Shown: piece by piece, positions 47,334 through 58,318 of the stretch
Position numbering within the stretch: position 1 is the first letter of the stretch
How the letters are laid out: the number at the start of each line of letters is the position of its first letter
Source: RFSX01 sp965248155
Lineage (GTDB): Bacteria > Bacteroidota > Bacteroidia > Chitinophagales > Saprospiraceae
Reading direction: 5' to 3'
Assembly: GCA_965248155.1 (NCBI GenBank)
Contig: CBDFIO010000001.1
Span: 62,001-126,000, forward strand
DNA length: 64,000 nucleotides
Notes under the pieces: model-generated
The model's database searches: none
What the model saw: the letters and a program-made list of their open reading frames with translations, nothing else
Told to the model about the DNA's origin: nothing
Position numbers and translations under genes: made by a program

Positions 47334-48131
47334 TTGAAATACTTTTTGTTCATTCTATTTTCAGTAACCATTCTTCCCGTATTTGGACAGGTTGAGAAAG
47401 TGTATCATTGGCATCCGGAAAAAGATGTCTTAATCATGATATCCTCAGGTATCCTCTGGGGTGGTAGTGAATACCTGAAATCTATAGCAGATAAAGCAAC
47501 CGTAGAAGAAGTTATGAATCTGAATAGTTCGTCCCTATGGAGTTTGGATAGAAATGTAATCGGAAACCAATCACCAAGCTCTGAAAAGATTAGTGGTTTT
47601 TTTCTTTTTGGATCTATAGCATTACCCGTAATCCATTTTGCCGGAAAGAAAGGTCGTGAACACTCTGGAGTCATTCTGGCTATGACGCTCGAAGCTTTTC
47701 TTATAAATGATGGATTGACAAGTTTTTTAAAAGCAACAACCAAGCGATACAGACCCTACACATATGATCCATTGATCCCTATTGAAGATAAATTAGGGAC
47801 AGGTGCCAGATATTCATTTGCATCTGGACATACTTCTAATGTGGCAGTGTTAAGCTTTTTATCTGCTAAAATGTTTAGCGACCTATATCCCGAAAGCAAA
47901 CTTAAGCCATTAGTTTGGGCAACGGCTGCTGCATTACCAGCTTTGACCGGATATATGAGAATTCAGGCTGGAAGGCATTTTCCAACTGATGTCATGGCAG
48001 GATATATTATTGGAGCATCTGTAGGTTATCTTATTCCGCATATGCATAAATTATCCACGCATGATCATGCGTTTCGATTTAATGCAGGTCCTGTTGGAGT
48101 ACAATTAACTTATACCCGAAATCTGAAATGA
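47334..48131 (+). CDS. PAP2-superfamily phosphatase, secreted or membrane-anchored
   Basis: 265 aa. Signal peptide ending FGQ, then the three acid phosphatase motifs: K133..RP (KATTKRYRP), S164-G-H (SFASGHTSN) and R-x5-H215-x3-D219 (AGRHFPTDV). It dephosphorylates lipid pyrophosphates or similar substrates in the periplasm. TATATTTG at 47303-47310 is a good -7 element. The stop overlaps the next ATG (ATGA, 48128-48131). Confidence 0.9.
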   Translation: MKYFLFILFSVTILPVFGQVEKVYHWHPEKDVLIMISSGILWGGSEYLKSIADKATVEEVMNLNSSSLWSLDRNVIGNQSPSSEKISGFFLFGSIALPVIHFAGKKGREHSGVILAMTLEAFLINDGLTSFLKATTKRYRPYTYDPLIPIEDKLGTGARYSFASGHTSNVAVLSFLSAKMFSDLYPESKLKPLVWATAAALPALTGYMRIQAGRHFPTDVMAGYIIGASVGYLIPHMHKLSTHDHAFRFNAGPVGVQLTYTRNLK

Positions 48132-49113
48132 CTTTAATCAATAAACAAATCAGATTGGCAAAACGTCCCCTTGGTCTCTTAAGTCTGAAGCAGTCAAAGA
48201 TCCAGAAAATGGGGAAGTGCTTATCAAGATTAAGTATATTTCACTTGATCCTGCAATGAGAGGTTGGATTAGAGATGTTCGTTCCTATATCGAGCCCGTT
48301 CAAATCGGTGCAGTTATGAGATGTGGTGGAGTAGGAGAGGTTATTAAATCCAATAACCACCCTCATTTTAAAGAAGGAGATTTTGTTTCTGGTATGTGTG
48401 GTGTACAACAATATGTTTGTACTGATGCACAATCTTGGCACAAAGTCTATCCGGAAATTGCAAGCCTTGATCAATATTTAGCCGCACTTGGCATGCCCGG
48501 AATGACAGCATATTTTGGTATTTTGAAAAAAGGAGAAATAAAAGCGGGACAAACAATTCTTGTATCTGGAGCAGCCGGAGCAGTGGGCTCAATAGTGGGA
48601 CAGATCGCGAAATTAAAGAACTGTAATGTTGTAGGTATAGCAGGGGGCTCTGAAAAATGTGCATATATCACTGAAAACCTGGGGTTTGATGCAGCAATAG
48701 ATTATAAAAGCGAGAATATTTATTCTGCAATAAAGGATAAATGCCCTGACGGTGTAGATGTTTATTTTGATAATGTAGGAGGAGAAATCCTGGATGCTGC
48801 ACTCATTTTTATAAATAAAAATGCAAGAATAATAATATGTGGTGCGATTTCTCAGTACAATAAAAATAGCCCAGTAAGCGGACCATCCAATTATTTATCA
48901 TTACTTGTAAATCGAGCAACAATGATGGGATTACTCGTATTCGACTATGTGCATGAATACAAGGATGCAGTGATTGAAATATCTCAATGGATGAAAGAAG
49001 GAAAAATTAAATCCAGAACTGATATTTATGAAGGGATAGAAAATTTTAATCAAACTTTTTTAAAATTGTTTTCCGGCAACAAGTCTGGAAAACTTATTCT
49101 TCAAGTGACTTAG
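48128..49113 (+). pseudogene. NADP-dependent oxidoreductase (MDR, zinc-free), N-terminal deletion/frameshift
   Basis: The expected start is ATG 48128 (MTLINKQIRLAKRPLG), overlapping the PAP2 stop. After RPLG about ten residues are missing, and the frame continues one register off at EAVKDPENGEVLIKIKYISLDPAMRGW. From there to 49113 everything is normal: cofactor loop AAGAVGSIVGQIAK, GGSEK, NVGGEILD. The continuous frame from GTG 48217 would lack the first beta strands. This is a CurA/leukotriene-dehydrogenase-like reductase, damaged by a small deletion or affected by a sequence error. Confidence 0.7.
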
Positions 49114-49114
49114 T

Positions 49115-50077
49115 ATGATGAGAATAGTAGCGTCTATCTGGACATTCATACTTTTGATTTGTTGTCAATCATCAAACAAATCAGAAATAATAGCTCCTCC
49201 CCCCAATACAATAATAGAGAATGACACACTTTTGAAATATGAAGTAAGAAGTTTCCCATATAATTTTCGAGATCCGGATAAAATATTAATTCTTCATCCT
49301 GAATTAGACGAAATATCAGGTCTCAGCATGGCAGCTAACAATACTGATCTTTTAGCTATTAATGATGAAAAAGGTATAATTTATCTCATAGATACAAAAG
49401 ATGGAAGTATTAAAGACAAACATAAATTTGCTTCTTCAGGAGATTATGAAGGAATTGAAATTAAAGGTGATCAGGTATATATACTGAAATCAAATGGTCA
49501 TATTTATCAATATAATTGGACAACTAAGAAATTTGTTGAAAGAATAAAAAACAGACTATCATTCTCTAATGATCTGGAAGGATTGGCTTTTGATAAGAAC
49601 TCAAATCATTTATTATTAGCCTGCAAAGGAAGAGCTTCATTAAGTAAACATGAAAAAAATAAATCAAAAAAGGCCATTTACAAATATGATTTGAACCATG
49701 GCAACCTTGATACAATACCTTTTTTTACGGTAAGCGATAATAACTTAATATTGTTTGTTAATAATATGACTTCAAAGAAGAACATTTCAAAGTCTGCAAA
49801 GAAGAAATTATTGAGTCGTGTAAAAGAATTTTCTCCTTCAGGTATTGCCATTCATCCCTTAAGTGGCAATTATTATATACTTTCTTCTGTGGGCAAAGTG
49901 ATTATTGTAGTCAATCAGGATTTTGTAATTAATCATGTTGAATATTTGAACAATAATATTCATTACCAACCTGAAGGAATATGTTTCGCATCGGATGGGA
50001 CACTTTATATTAGTAATGAAGCCAAAGGTCTTAAAGCCAAAATATTCAGTTATAGTTTGAATCTTAATATAGAATAA
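49115..50077 (+). CDS. SdiA-regulated-like beta-propeller lipoprotein
   Basis: 320 aa. Lipobox signal (TFILLICCQSS), then an SdiA-regulated-type propeller: ELDEISGLSMAANNTDLLAINDE, YEGIEIKGDQVYIL, LEGLAFDKNSNHLLLACKG, PSGIAIHPLSGNYYILSS, QPEGICFASDGTLYISNE. Function of the family is unknown; outer-membrane or periplasmic location is inferred from the signal. It starts 1 bp after the oxidoreductase stop. Confidence 0.8.
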   Translation: MMRIVASIWTFILLICCQSSNKSEIIAPPPNTIIENDTLLKYEVRSFPYNFRDPDKILILHPELDEISGLSMAANNTDLLAINDEKGIIYLIDTKDGSIKDKHKFASSGDYEGIEIKGDQVYILKSNGHIYQYNWTTKKFVERIKNRLSFSNDLEGLAFDKNSNHLLLACKGRASLSKHEKNKSKKAIYKYDLNHGNLDTIPFFTVSDNNLILFVNNMTSKKNISKSAKKKLLSRVKEFSPSGIAIHPLSGNYYILSSVGKVIIVVNQDFVINHVEYLNNNIHYQPEGICFASDGTLYISNEAKGLKAKIFSYSLNLNIE

Positions 50078-50083
50078 ATTGAT

Positions 50084-51367
50084 TTGAATTTACCATTGTA
50101 CATAGCCAGAAGGATTGCAAAATCCAGTACCGGAGGATATTCAGGAAATATTATCAAGATTGCGATCCTATCCATTGCGATAAGTATTGCAGTAATGATT
50201 TTGAGTACAGCTGTAATTAAGGGATTTAAATCTAATATTTCAGATAAGATCTTTGGATTTTGGGGCAATATCCATATCACTGATACAAGAATAAATCGAA
50301 GTTTTGAATTAAGTCCGATTATCGAAAATTCTGGAATCAAAGATTCAATTAAATCTATTGCCTTACTTTCTTACAGCGAAGGTCCTTCAAACAATTCAAG
50401 AACAACAAAGTCCACAAAGGGTGGCGTTGAGGATGTTACTCCTTTTATAACATTACCTGGTATAGTAAAACATGAGAATAGTCTCGAGGGGATTATTCTA
50501 AAAGGAGTCGATACTACTTATAATTGGTCCAATTTTGAACAATATTTGGAAAAAGGAGTGTTCCCCTTCATTGGTGATGAAGATTTTAGCAGAGAAATTA
50601 TGGTCTCAGATATTACTGCTAAAAGATTAAAAATGGATGTCGGAGACAAGGGTGTACTCCACTTTGTTCAAGATAGGAATTCCATAAAAAAGGAAATGAA
50701 GCTCTCTGGAATTTATAAGACTGGATTGGAAATCTATGATAAGAGATTTGCTTTTGTTGATATGAAGTTATTGCAAAATGTCTTAGGCTGGGGTGAAAAC
50801 CAAATAGGGGGTTATGAAGTTTTTTTGGAAGATATAAATGATGCTGTTCCTATAGCAGATTATATATATGAAGTTATTCTTCCACCACATTTGTACGCTG
50901 AAACTATCCAGGAAAAATTTAGCTCAGAATTTGAGTGGCTCGAATTGCAGGATATTAATGAATCTTTATTACTTTTGTTAATGACCATCGTTGCAATAAT
51001 AAATATGTCTACTGCAATTCTCATTCTAATATTGGAAAGATCCAAAATGATTGGGATTCTCAAAGCTTTAGGTCAACGGAACTGGGATATTCGAAAGATT
51101 TTCGTTTATAACGCACTTTGGATTATGGTTTTGGCTTTGATCATTGGAAATGTCCTAGGATTTGGAATTGCTTTGATTCAAAAATCTACAGGGTTTTTGA
51201 AATTGGAAGAGCAAAATTATTATTTGTCTGAAGTTCCAATAAAATTTGACTTTTTATCGATTGCAATGATTAATATTGGAGCAGTTGCTATCATTACTAT
51301 CGTGATGATATTACCAACCTACTTGGTTGTAAAAGTCTCCCCGCTCAAAATTCTGAGATTCGAGTAG
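50084..51367 (+). CDS. LolE/FtsX-type ABC transporter permease
   Basis: 427 aa from TTG 50084 (MNLPLYIARRIAKSSTGGYSG). One N-terminal membrane helix (IAILSIAISIAVMILSTAVI), a large periplasmic MacB_PCD-like domain, and three C-terminal helices with the FtsX signature (ILILERSKMIGILKALGQRNWDIRKIF). It probably extracts lipoproteins from the inner membrane with a separate LolD-like ATPase, which is not adjacent. Six bases after the lipoprotein gene. Confidence 0.88.
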   Translation: MNLPLYIARRIAKSSTGGYSGNIIKIAILSIAISIAVMILSTAVIKGFKSNISDKIFGFWGNIHITDTRINRSFELSPIIENSGIKDSIKSIALLSYSEGPSNNSRTTKSTKGGVEDVTPFITLPGIVKHENSLEGIILKGVDTTYNWSNFEQYLEKGVFPFIGDEDFSREIMVSDITAKRLKMDVGDKGVLHFVQDRNSIKKEMKLSGIYKTGLEIYDKRFAFVDMKLLQNVLGWGENQIGGYEVFLEDINDAVPIADYIYEVILPPHLYAETIQEKFSSEFEWLELQDINESLLLLLMTIVAIINMSTAILILILERSKMIGILKALGQRNWDIRKIFVYNALWIMVLALIIGNVLGFGIALIQKSTGFLKLEEQNYYLSEVPIKFDFLSIAMINIGAVAIITIVMILPTYLVVKVSPLKILRFE

Positions 51368-51511
51368 CTTCTCCTTCAATTTGTCTGAATTTTTTTTGAA
51401 CTCCTGGATATACTTATTTGAGCTAAGAATGGATTGATATTTGTGTTAATGCTTTTATAAATATAAGTTTGAAGCTTCAATTTTTAATTGTTGGACAGAT
51501 AATGGCGGAAG

Positions 51512-52465
51512 ATGATTCAATACTACAAATTTCAAGGACGCATAGTCGTAGAGGTAGAAGAGCGTGATGAAGCTCAGTGGATACACTTATGCCCTCCTTT
51601 TAATGAGGAGAGTATTGAAGCTTATGCAGCCCAATTCAAAATTCCAGTAGATTTTATTCAAGATTCATTGGATATCGATGAAAGGTCCAGATATGAGATT
51701 GAAGAAGAAGGAAAGCTTATTCTGATTAATACACCCACGATTAATCAAAGTATGAAGGATAACGAGGCCCTTTATGTGACTGTTCCGGTTGGAATCATTA
51801 CAGTAGATAATAAAGTAATCACTGTCTCACAACCTGAAAACCCCATCATCGATAGAATTCTCAATTACAAATCCAGAAGCTTTATACCCTCTGAAACGTC
51901 ATTGTTCATTTTAATGATTTTTGAGCAGAATGTGCTGTGGTTTCTTGAATGTCTTAAAAGATTGAATTTGAAAAGGAATCTTATAGAACAGGAGTTGTAC
52001 GATTCAAGTAGAAATGAAGAATTACGACAATTGCTTAAGATCGAAAAAAGTTTGGTATACTTCGTTAATTCACTAAGCGCGAATGATCTTTTGATGATGA
52101 AAATGAAAAGGACAGATTTTCTTCGTATTCGAGATAAAGAGCCTCACGAAGATTTATTTGAAGATATAATAATAGATAATGGACAGGCACTGGAAATGTC
52201 AAATGTCTATACAAATATATTGTCAGGAACTATGGAGGCATATGCTTCGATTGTGTCCAACAACTTGAATACATTTATACACAGACTGACCATAATTACA
52301 ATCATATTGATGGTTCCAACCTTGGTGGCAAGTTTTTATGGAATGAACCTTGACTATCTTCCTCTCTCCACTAGCAAATATGCGTTCTTTATTTTACTCG
52401 GTATTTCAATTATTTTAGGTTTCCTCTTAATTTTATTTTTGGGTAAATCCAACAAATTCAGATAG
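51512..52465 (+). CDS. CorA-family magnesium/divalent cation transporter
   Basis: 317 aa. Soluble N-terminal domain (WIHLCPPFNEESIEAYAAQF...SLDIDERSRYEIEEEGKLILI), long stalk helix, then two C-terminal membrane helices with the selectivity motif YGMN (VASFYGMNLDYLPL). It forms a homopentameric channel in the inner membrane. Confidence 0.92.
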   Translation: MIQYYKFQGRIVVEVEERDEAQWIHLCPPFNEESIEAYAAQFKIPVDFIQDSLDIDERSRYEIEEEGKLILINTPTINQSMKDNEALYVTVPVGIITVDNKVITVSQPENPIIDRILNYKSRSFIPSETSLFILMIFEQNVLWFLECLKRLNLKRNLIEQELYDSSRNEELRQLLKIEKSLVYFVNSLSANDLLMMKMKRTDFLRIRDKEPHEDLFEDIIIDNGQALEMSNVYTNILSGTMEAYASIVSNNLNTFIHRLTIITIILMVPTLVASFYGMNLDYLPLSTSKYAFFILLGISIILGFLLILFLGKSNKFR

Positions 52466-52783
52466 TTATAACATATAAGTAATTTTCTTAATTTGATATG
52501 AAATAGTTTTCCACATCTGTTGATAACTAAAAATACATATTATAATAAATTCTTATTTAATTTGTGTTAGGATTTGAAAGAGTATCAATTCGTGAGAATG
52601 ATCTAGTTTCTCTAGATTTTTTGTTAAATTTAAGAAGATTAAAGGGTTATATATTACCGAGAAGTTTAATATGAAATTTCTTGTAAAGATCTTTCTCACT
52701 TTTTTGATATTATTGTTTTTTATATATATAATTTTTCTTAATTTGTTTTCCAAAGCTAAACTATATAATCAAGGAAGAGTGAT
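52466..52783. other. Leader region upstream of nrdB
   Basis: 318 bp, very AT-rich, no gene seen. It should hold the nrdBA promoter. No convincing NrdR box pair was found by eye. Confidence 0.5.
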
Positions 52784-53761
52784 ATGACTAATTTTAGAGA
52801 ACCCTTACTAGAAGAAAACCCGAACCGGTTTGTTTTATTTCCCATTGAACAAGATGATATTTGGTCCTTTTATAAAAAATCAGAAGCCAGCTTTTGGACG
52901 GCGGAAGAAATAGACTTACATCAGGACGTATCAGATTGGGAAAACCGCTTGAATAACGACGAGAAACATTTCATTAAACATGTATTGGCATTCTTTGCAG
53001 CCAGTGACGGTATCGTCAATGAAAATCTGGCTGAAAATATGGTGAATGAAGTACAATACACCGAAGCGAAATTTTTCTATGGATTTCAGATTATGATGGA
53101 AAATATCCATTCTGAAACTTATTCTCTGCTGATTGATACTTATATAAAAGATGCAAAAGATAAGGATTACTTACTCAACGCCATCGAGAACCTCCCATGT
53201 GTTAAGAAAAAAGCAGATTGGGCTCTAAAGTGGATTGACGATGCATCTTTTGCTGAACGTTTAATCGCATTTGCAGCAGTAGAAGGCATATTCTTTTCAG
53301 GCTCATTTTGCTCAATCTTTTGGCTTAAAAAGCGTGGATTGATGCCTGGATTATCTTTTTCTAATGAACTCATCTCTAGGGATGAAGGAATGCATTGTGA
53401 CTTTGCTTGTCTTTTATATAATAATCATATTCAGAACAAGCTGAGTAAAGATGTGATCCAAACCATCATTTGTGATGCAGTTGAAATTGAAAAGGAATTC
53501 GTATCAGATGCAATACCTGTCAGATTAATCGGAATGAATGCAGATATGATGTGTCAATACATTGAATTTGTTGCCGATAGATTATTGGTTTCATTAGGAA
53601 ACAGTAAATTCTATAATTCTGAAAATCCTTTTCCTTGGATGGAATTCATTTCATTACAAGGCAAAACCAACTTTTTTGAGAAGAGAGTAGGGGATTATCA
53701 AAAAGCCGGAGTCATGGCAGAAAAAGACAAACAAGTCTTTTCTCTTGACGAAGAGTTTTAA
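52784..53761 (+). CDS. nrdB: Ribonucleoside-diphosphate reductase beta subunit (class Ia)
   Basis: 325 aa ferritin-like protein housing the di-iron/tyrosyl radical cofactor. Ligands and radical site are recognisable as MMENIHSETYSLL: E106, H109 and radical Y113, with further ligands in AAVEGIFFSGSF and SRDEGMHCDFA. The C-terminal tail binds the alpha subunit. 66 bp upstream of nrdA. Confidence 0.95.
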   Translation: MTNFREPLLEENPNRFVLFPIEQDDIWSFYKKSEASFWTAEEIDLHQDVSDWENRLNNDEKHFIKHVLAFFAASDGIVNENLAENMVNEVQYTEAKFFYGFQIMMENIHSETYSLLIDTYIKDAKDKDYLLNAIENLPCVKKKADWALKWIDDASFAERLIAFAAVEGIFFSGSFCSIFWLKKRGLMPGLSFSNELISRDEGMHCDFACLLYNNHIQNKLSKDVIQTIICDAVEIEKEFVSDAIPVRLIGMNADMMCQYIEFVADRLLVSLGNSKFYNSENPFPWMEFISLQGKTNFFEKRVGDYQKAGVMAEKDKQVFSLDEEF

Positions 53762-53827
53762 TATCCTGAAAAAACATTCCAAAAGCCAATCTGAGATCTT
53801 TTTTAATCTCTAAACTTTTATAAGTAT

Positions 53828-56224
53828 ATGCAAGTTGTAAAAAGAACCGGACGACGTGAAGACGTTAGTTTCGACAAAATAACCGCCCGTGTAAAAAAAT
53901 TGTGCTATGGTCTCCATACAGATTATATAGATCATATAGAAATCTCAAAAAAAGTTATCCAGGGATTATACGATGGCGTTAGTACTACTGATCTTGATAA
54001 TCTAGCAGCAGAAACAGCCGCTTCATTAGCTACTGATCACCCACAATATGCGATCTTGGCCGCAAGAATAGCCATTTCTAATCTTCATAAAAACACAAAA
54101 AAATCCTTCAAACAGACTATGAGGGATCTTTATGAATATATCGATCCAAAAACCGGGGATAAAGCCGGCCTTATCGGAGATAAATACATGAAGATCATAG
54201 AAGATAATGAAGACAGACTAGACTCAGCCATAATATATGATCGTGACTACAGTTTTGATTATTTTGGATTTAAAACTCTGGAACGTTCATATTTACTTAG
54301 AATGAATGGGAAAGTTGTAGAGAGACCGCAGCATCTTTTAATGAGAGCTTCAGTTGGCATACACGGAGAAGATATCGATTCTGCAATTGAGACATATAAT
54401 CTGATGTCTGAAAAATGGTTTATCCATGCAACACCTACTTTATTTAATGCAGCAACACCTAAACCTCAACTTTCGTCATGTTTTTTACTGTCTGCAACCG
54501 ATGACAGTATTTCAGGAATTTTTGAAACACTAAGTCGTTGCGCAAAAATCTCTCAATCGGCTGGAGGTATTGGACTAAGCATCCATAACATCAGAGCTCA
54601 GGGATCTTATATTAAAGGAACAGGTGGAACATCAAATGGTATTATACCAATGCTTCGCGTTTACAATGATACAGCACGATACGTAGATCAAGGTGGCGGT
54701 AAAAGAAAAGGTGCTTTTGCTATATACCTTGAACCATGGCATTCAGATATTTTTGATTTTCTGGATTTGAAGAAAAACCACGGTAAAGAAGAACTGCGTG
54801 CAAGAGATTTATTTTACGCCATGTGGATCTCAGACCTATTTATGGAAAGAGTTGAAAAAGATGAATCTTGGTCACTGTTCTGTCCAAATGAAGCTCCGGG
54901 ATTGCACGATTGCTACGGTGAGGAATTTAACACACTTTATACGAAGTATGAGAAAGATGGTTTAGCAAGAAAGACAATCAACGCCCGGGATCTTTGGGGT
55001 GCAATCGTTGAATCTCAAGTAGAAACCGGTACGCCATATATCCTGTATAAGGATGCCGCCAACGAAAAATCAAATCAGAAAAACTTAGGTACTATAAGAT
55101 CAAGTAATCTCTGCACCGAGATTATTGAATATACATCCCCGGATGAAGTAGCCGTTTGTAACCTTGCATCCATCTCATTAGGCAAATTTGTTAATGAAGA
55201 AGCAGGAGAATATGATTTTCAAAAACTATATGATATTTCACGTGTCGTAACGAGAAATTTAAATAAGGTAATTGATATTAATTATTATCCAGTACCTGAA
55301 GCAGAATACTCTAACTTCAGACACAGACCTATAGGAATTGGAGTCCAAGGTCTTGCAGATGCATTTATTAAAATGCGAATGCCATTTGATAGCAAAGAAG
55401 CGCATCAACTTAATAAAGATATTTTTGAGACTATCTATTTTGCAGCTTTAACTGAGTCAAATGAATTAGCTCAGAAAGAAGGCGCATATGAAACTTATAA
55501 AGGGAGTCCATCAAGTAAAGGTATCTTGCAATACGATATGTGGGGAGTTACTCCTTCTGACAGATGGGATTGGAAATCTTTGAAAGCTGCTATCAAGAAG
55601 TCTGGTATACGCAATAGTTTATTGCTTGCTCCAATGCCAACTGCTTCAACATCTCAAATACTCGGAAATAACGAGTGCTTTGAACCTTATACATCTAATA
55701 TCTATTCCAGAAGAACTTTATCCGGTGAATATGTTGTTGTAAACCAACACCTTCTTAAGGATTTGATAAAACTCGGTCTTTGGAATAACGAAATGAAGGA
55801 AAGATTGATGGCGGCAAACGGTAGTATTCAAGGCATAGAAAGCATTCCGGATAATATTAAAGATTTATATAAAACCGTGTGGGAAATCAAACAGAAAGTG
55901 ATAATTGATATGGCTGCAGATAGAGGTGCTTTCATATGCCAAAGTCAAAGCTTAAATCTTTTTGTAGAAAGCCCTAATTATGCAAAACTGACATCTATGC
56001 ATTTTTACGCTTGGAAACAAGGTCTAAAAACTGGGATGTATTACTTACGATCTAAAGCAGCAGTTGACCCTATCAAGTTTACATTAAGTGCGGATTACAA
56101 AGAAAAATTTGATAAAGACTCAAAAGAAGTAATGAATGTTGAAGATGGAACTAATGTTGAAGAAAACATCGAAGAAGGAGCTAGTTGCACAATGGATGAT
56201 GGTTGTCTAATGTGCGGTAGTTAA
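53828..56224 (+). CDS. nrdA: Ribonucleoside-diphosphate reductase alpha subunit (class Ia)
   Basis: 798 aa. ATP-cone allosteric domain in the first 90 residues (VVKRTGRREDVSFDKI), then the catalytic barrel with the redox Cys in LSSCFLL (about 216), the N-x-C-x-E finger loop (NLCTE, about 427-431), the partner Cys in VAVCNLASI (about 445), and PMPTASTSQILGNNE. The C-terminal swinging cysteines are CTMDDGCLMC. Reduces NDPs to dNDPs with NrdB. Confidence 0.96.
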   Translation: MQVVKRTGRREDVSFDKITARVKKLCYGLHTDYIDHIEISKKVIQGLYDGVSTTDLDNLAAETAASLATDHPQYAILAARIAISNLHKNTKKSFKQTMRDLYEYIDPKTGDKAGLIGDKYMKIIEDNEDRLDSAIIYDRDYSFDYFGFKTLERSYLLRMNGKVVERPQHLLMRASVGIHGEDIDSAIETYNLMSEKWFIHATPTLFNAATPKPQLSSCFLLSATDDSISGIFETLSRCAKISQSAGGIGLSIHNIRAQGSYIKGTGGTSNGIIPMLRVYNDTARYVDQGGGKRKGAFAIYLEPWHSDIFDFLDLKKNHGKEELRARDLFYAMWISDLFMERVEKDESWSLFCPNEAPGLHDCYGEEFNTLYTKYEKDGLARKTINARDLWGAIVESQVETGTPYILYKDAANEKSNQKNLGTIRSSNLCTEIIEYTSPDEVAVCNLASISLGKFVNEEAGEYDFQKLYDISRVVTRNLNKVIDINYYPVPEAEYSNFRHRPIGIGVQGLADAFIKMRMPFDSKEAHQLNKDIFETIYFAALTESNELAQKEGAYETYKGSPSSKGILQYDMWGVTPSDRWDWKSLKAAIKKSGIRNSLLLAPMPTASTSQILGNNECFEPYTSNIYSRRTLSGEYVVVNQHLLKDLIKLGLWNNEMKERLMAANGSIQGIESIPDNIKDLYKTVWEIKQKVIIDMAADRGAFICQSQSLNLFVESPNYAKLTSMHFYAWKQGLKTGMYYLRSKAAVDPIKFTLSADYKEKFDKDSKEVMNVEDGTNVEENIEEGASCTMDDGCLMCGS

Positions 56225-56245
56225 GATTTATTATATAGTCAAGCT

Positions 56246-56283
56246 AAAAGGCTTTCCGGTAATTAACCGGAAGGCCTTTTTTT
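56246..56283 (+). terminator. Intrinsic terminator of nrdBA
   Basis: AAAAGGCTTTCCGGT pairs with ACCGGAAGGCCTTTT around a short AATTA loop, with the T-run continuing to 56283. Confidence 0.9.
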
Positions 56284-56491
56284 ATGTAAAGCACTTTACA
56301 TAAATATGCTTGAACACCTGTATTTGAATAGAACTCTTATAAAATACATAGCTTTAAAACGTTAAAATCAATTTTTACTAGAATAGTTAAAGGGTGTTGA
56401 GAATATACTTTGAATTAGATCTGAATTAATTCATAGTAGAGATAGAAGAAAAGAAGGATGTTAAGCTTGTATAGCTTAAAACAACCTGAGA

Positions 56492-58318
56492 ATGAAGTGC
56501 CTGACACCCTTGGTATTTTGCTTGCTGTGGGCTTGCTATATGCAATCCCAATCCAACTCTATTGGCACCTCTGTCAAATGGGTTTCAAACCACTCTGAAC
56601 TCAAAGAAGCAATTACGTTTTCTCTCAATAAAGAAAGTCTGTCCAATCTTATAAAGTCGAAAAGCGGAAAAAGCACAATTTCAATTCCATTCTTCTCAGA
56701 TGTAAACCTCCAATTAGAACTTTACGAAACATTAATCTTTACTGAAAACTTTAAGGTTTTCGAGATGAATCACAACAGCAAAGTTCAAATTCAATACACA
56801 ACAGGAAGACATTACTTAGGAACAGTGAAAGGCGAGAATAATTCAAAAGTAAGTGTTTCAGTTTTTGAGGATGAGATTTCAGCTATTCTTAGATACGAAA
56901 ATAAAACTTATAATCTTGGTAGAATAAAAGATAAGTCCAATAGATATATACTTTATCAAGCGGAAAACTATTCAAGCTTAAATCCCTTCAAGTGTGAAAC
57001 GATTGGGAAGAGCAATATGGATATTATGAAAAATCGTACACCACAAAAAAGTATGAGTAGTTGTACCAACGCTGTGGAAGTATATTTTGAATGCGATTTT
57101 GATATGTATTCAACCTTCGGATCCGTAAGCGCATGTGCTAACTATGTCACAAATATATTTACTGAAATCAACTCAATCTATTCAGCTGAGAATATTCCTA
57201 TGCAGATTTCAGAAATTGTAATCTGGACTGCGGATGATCCATATAGTGACAATACGAACGGGATATCTGATTTTGCAAGCAGCTTAAATAATCTTGGATT
57301 TAACGGCGATCTGGCGCATTTGTTGACGAATGACCCGGGAGCAAATGGAGGAATTGCATTTGTAGATGTGCTCTGTGACAATAATCCATATGCTTATAGT
57401 GATATCGTTAATTCATATCAACCTTATCCTACTTACTCTTGGGATGTTGAAGTTATCGCCCATGAATTAGGTCATAATTTTGGTTCTGAACACACTCATG
57501 AATGTGTATGGGGTCCAAATCAAGACCAGCAAATTGATGATTGTGGAAACATTCCATCAGGGGGAGGACCGTGCTATGATCCAAATAATCCAATCGTACC
57601 ACCTTCAGGAGGGACCATAATGAGTTATTGTCACCTCAACAGTGTAGGTATTAATTTTGCAAATGGGTTTGGTCAAGAACCCGGAGATTTGATTAGGGCG
57701 AAACATGATTCTTGTAAATGCGATAATTCAAGTTGTCAAACAGCTAAAGAATTAACTGAATCTGGAATCTATGAAGCACATCCTAATAATGGAGGAGGAG
57801 CATCAAATTCCAATGCTACAAATGCAGATTGGTATTATTTTATGCCCCCGGAAAATGGTACAGTGGATATATATTCTTGTGGAGAGGGTGTAGATACAAG
57901 AGTTTGGCTTCATACAGGATCTTGTGACACCCTCATTTTTGAAACGATTAGCGATGATGATTGTGATATGGGTAGTGGTTCTAACTATGCTTCTGAAATA
58001 TTGCAATACAACATACAAGCAGGAACAAAATATTATATCGAATGAGATGACAGGTGGAGCAATCTTTCCTTTGATTGGACATTTATTTATTTTGAAACAG
58101 TTGAAATAGATACTTGTGATGCTACAAATCTGATGGTTTCAGGTATGATTGCAGATTCTACAATTCATGCTGAAATAAAATTAGATTCCGATGCTACAGT
58201 AATGAATACTTATCATGCCATTTTCAAAGCTGGTCAAGAAATTGAATTGCTTGGAGGATTTGAGATTGAATTAGGCGCCGAATTAGATCTTATGATTGAA
58301 AATTGCAATAATAATTAA
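56492..58318 (+). pseudogene. Secreted metzincin protease with an in-frame UGA
   Basis: The frame from ATG 56492 is continuous for 608 codons except for TGA at 58043-58045 (codon 518), where context demands Trp: YYIE-UGA-DDRWSNLSFDW. Layout: signal peptide, a reprolysin-like propeptide, M12B-type catalytic domain (EVIAHELGHNFGSEHTHEC zinc site, TIMSYC Met-turn), a fibronectin-like C-terminal region, and a final TFHAIFKAGQEIELLGGFEIE-type coat-hanger segment usual for secreted proteins of this lineage. The stop would remove the last 90 residues, including the part probably needed for T9SS export. A single G-to-A change explains it. Confidence 0.8.

Noticed and set aside
46912..47337. 141-codon plus-strand frame opposite the holin-like gene
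   Set aside because: Its composition is the antisense of a membrane protein. The minus-strand gene has clear family features and a terminator.
56492..58318. Evidence that the host itself reads UGA as sense
   Set aside because: Other host genes end in UGA in natural positions (48129-48131, and 24122-24124 coupled to the next start), and no other chromosomal gene has in-frame UGA.
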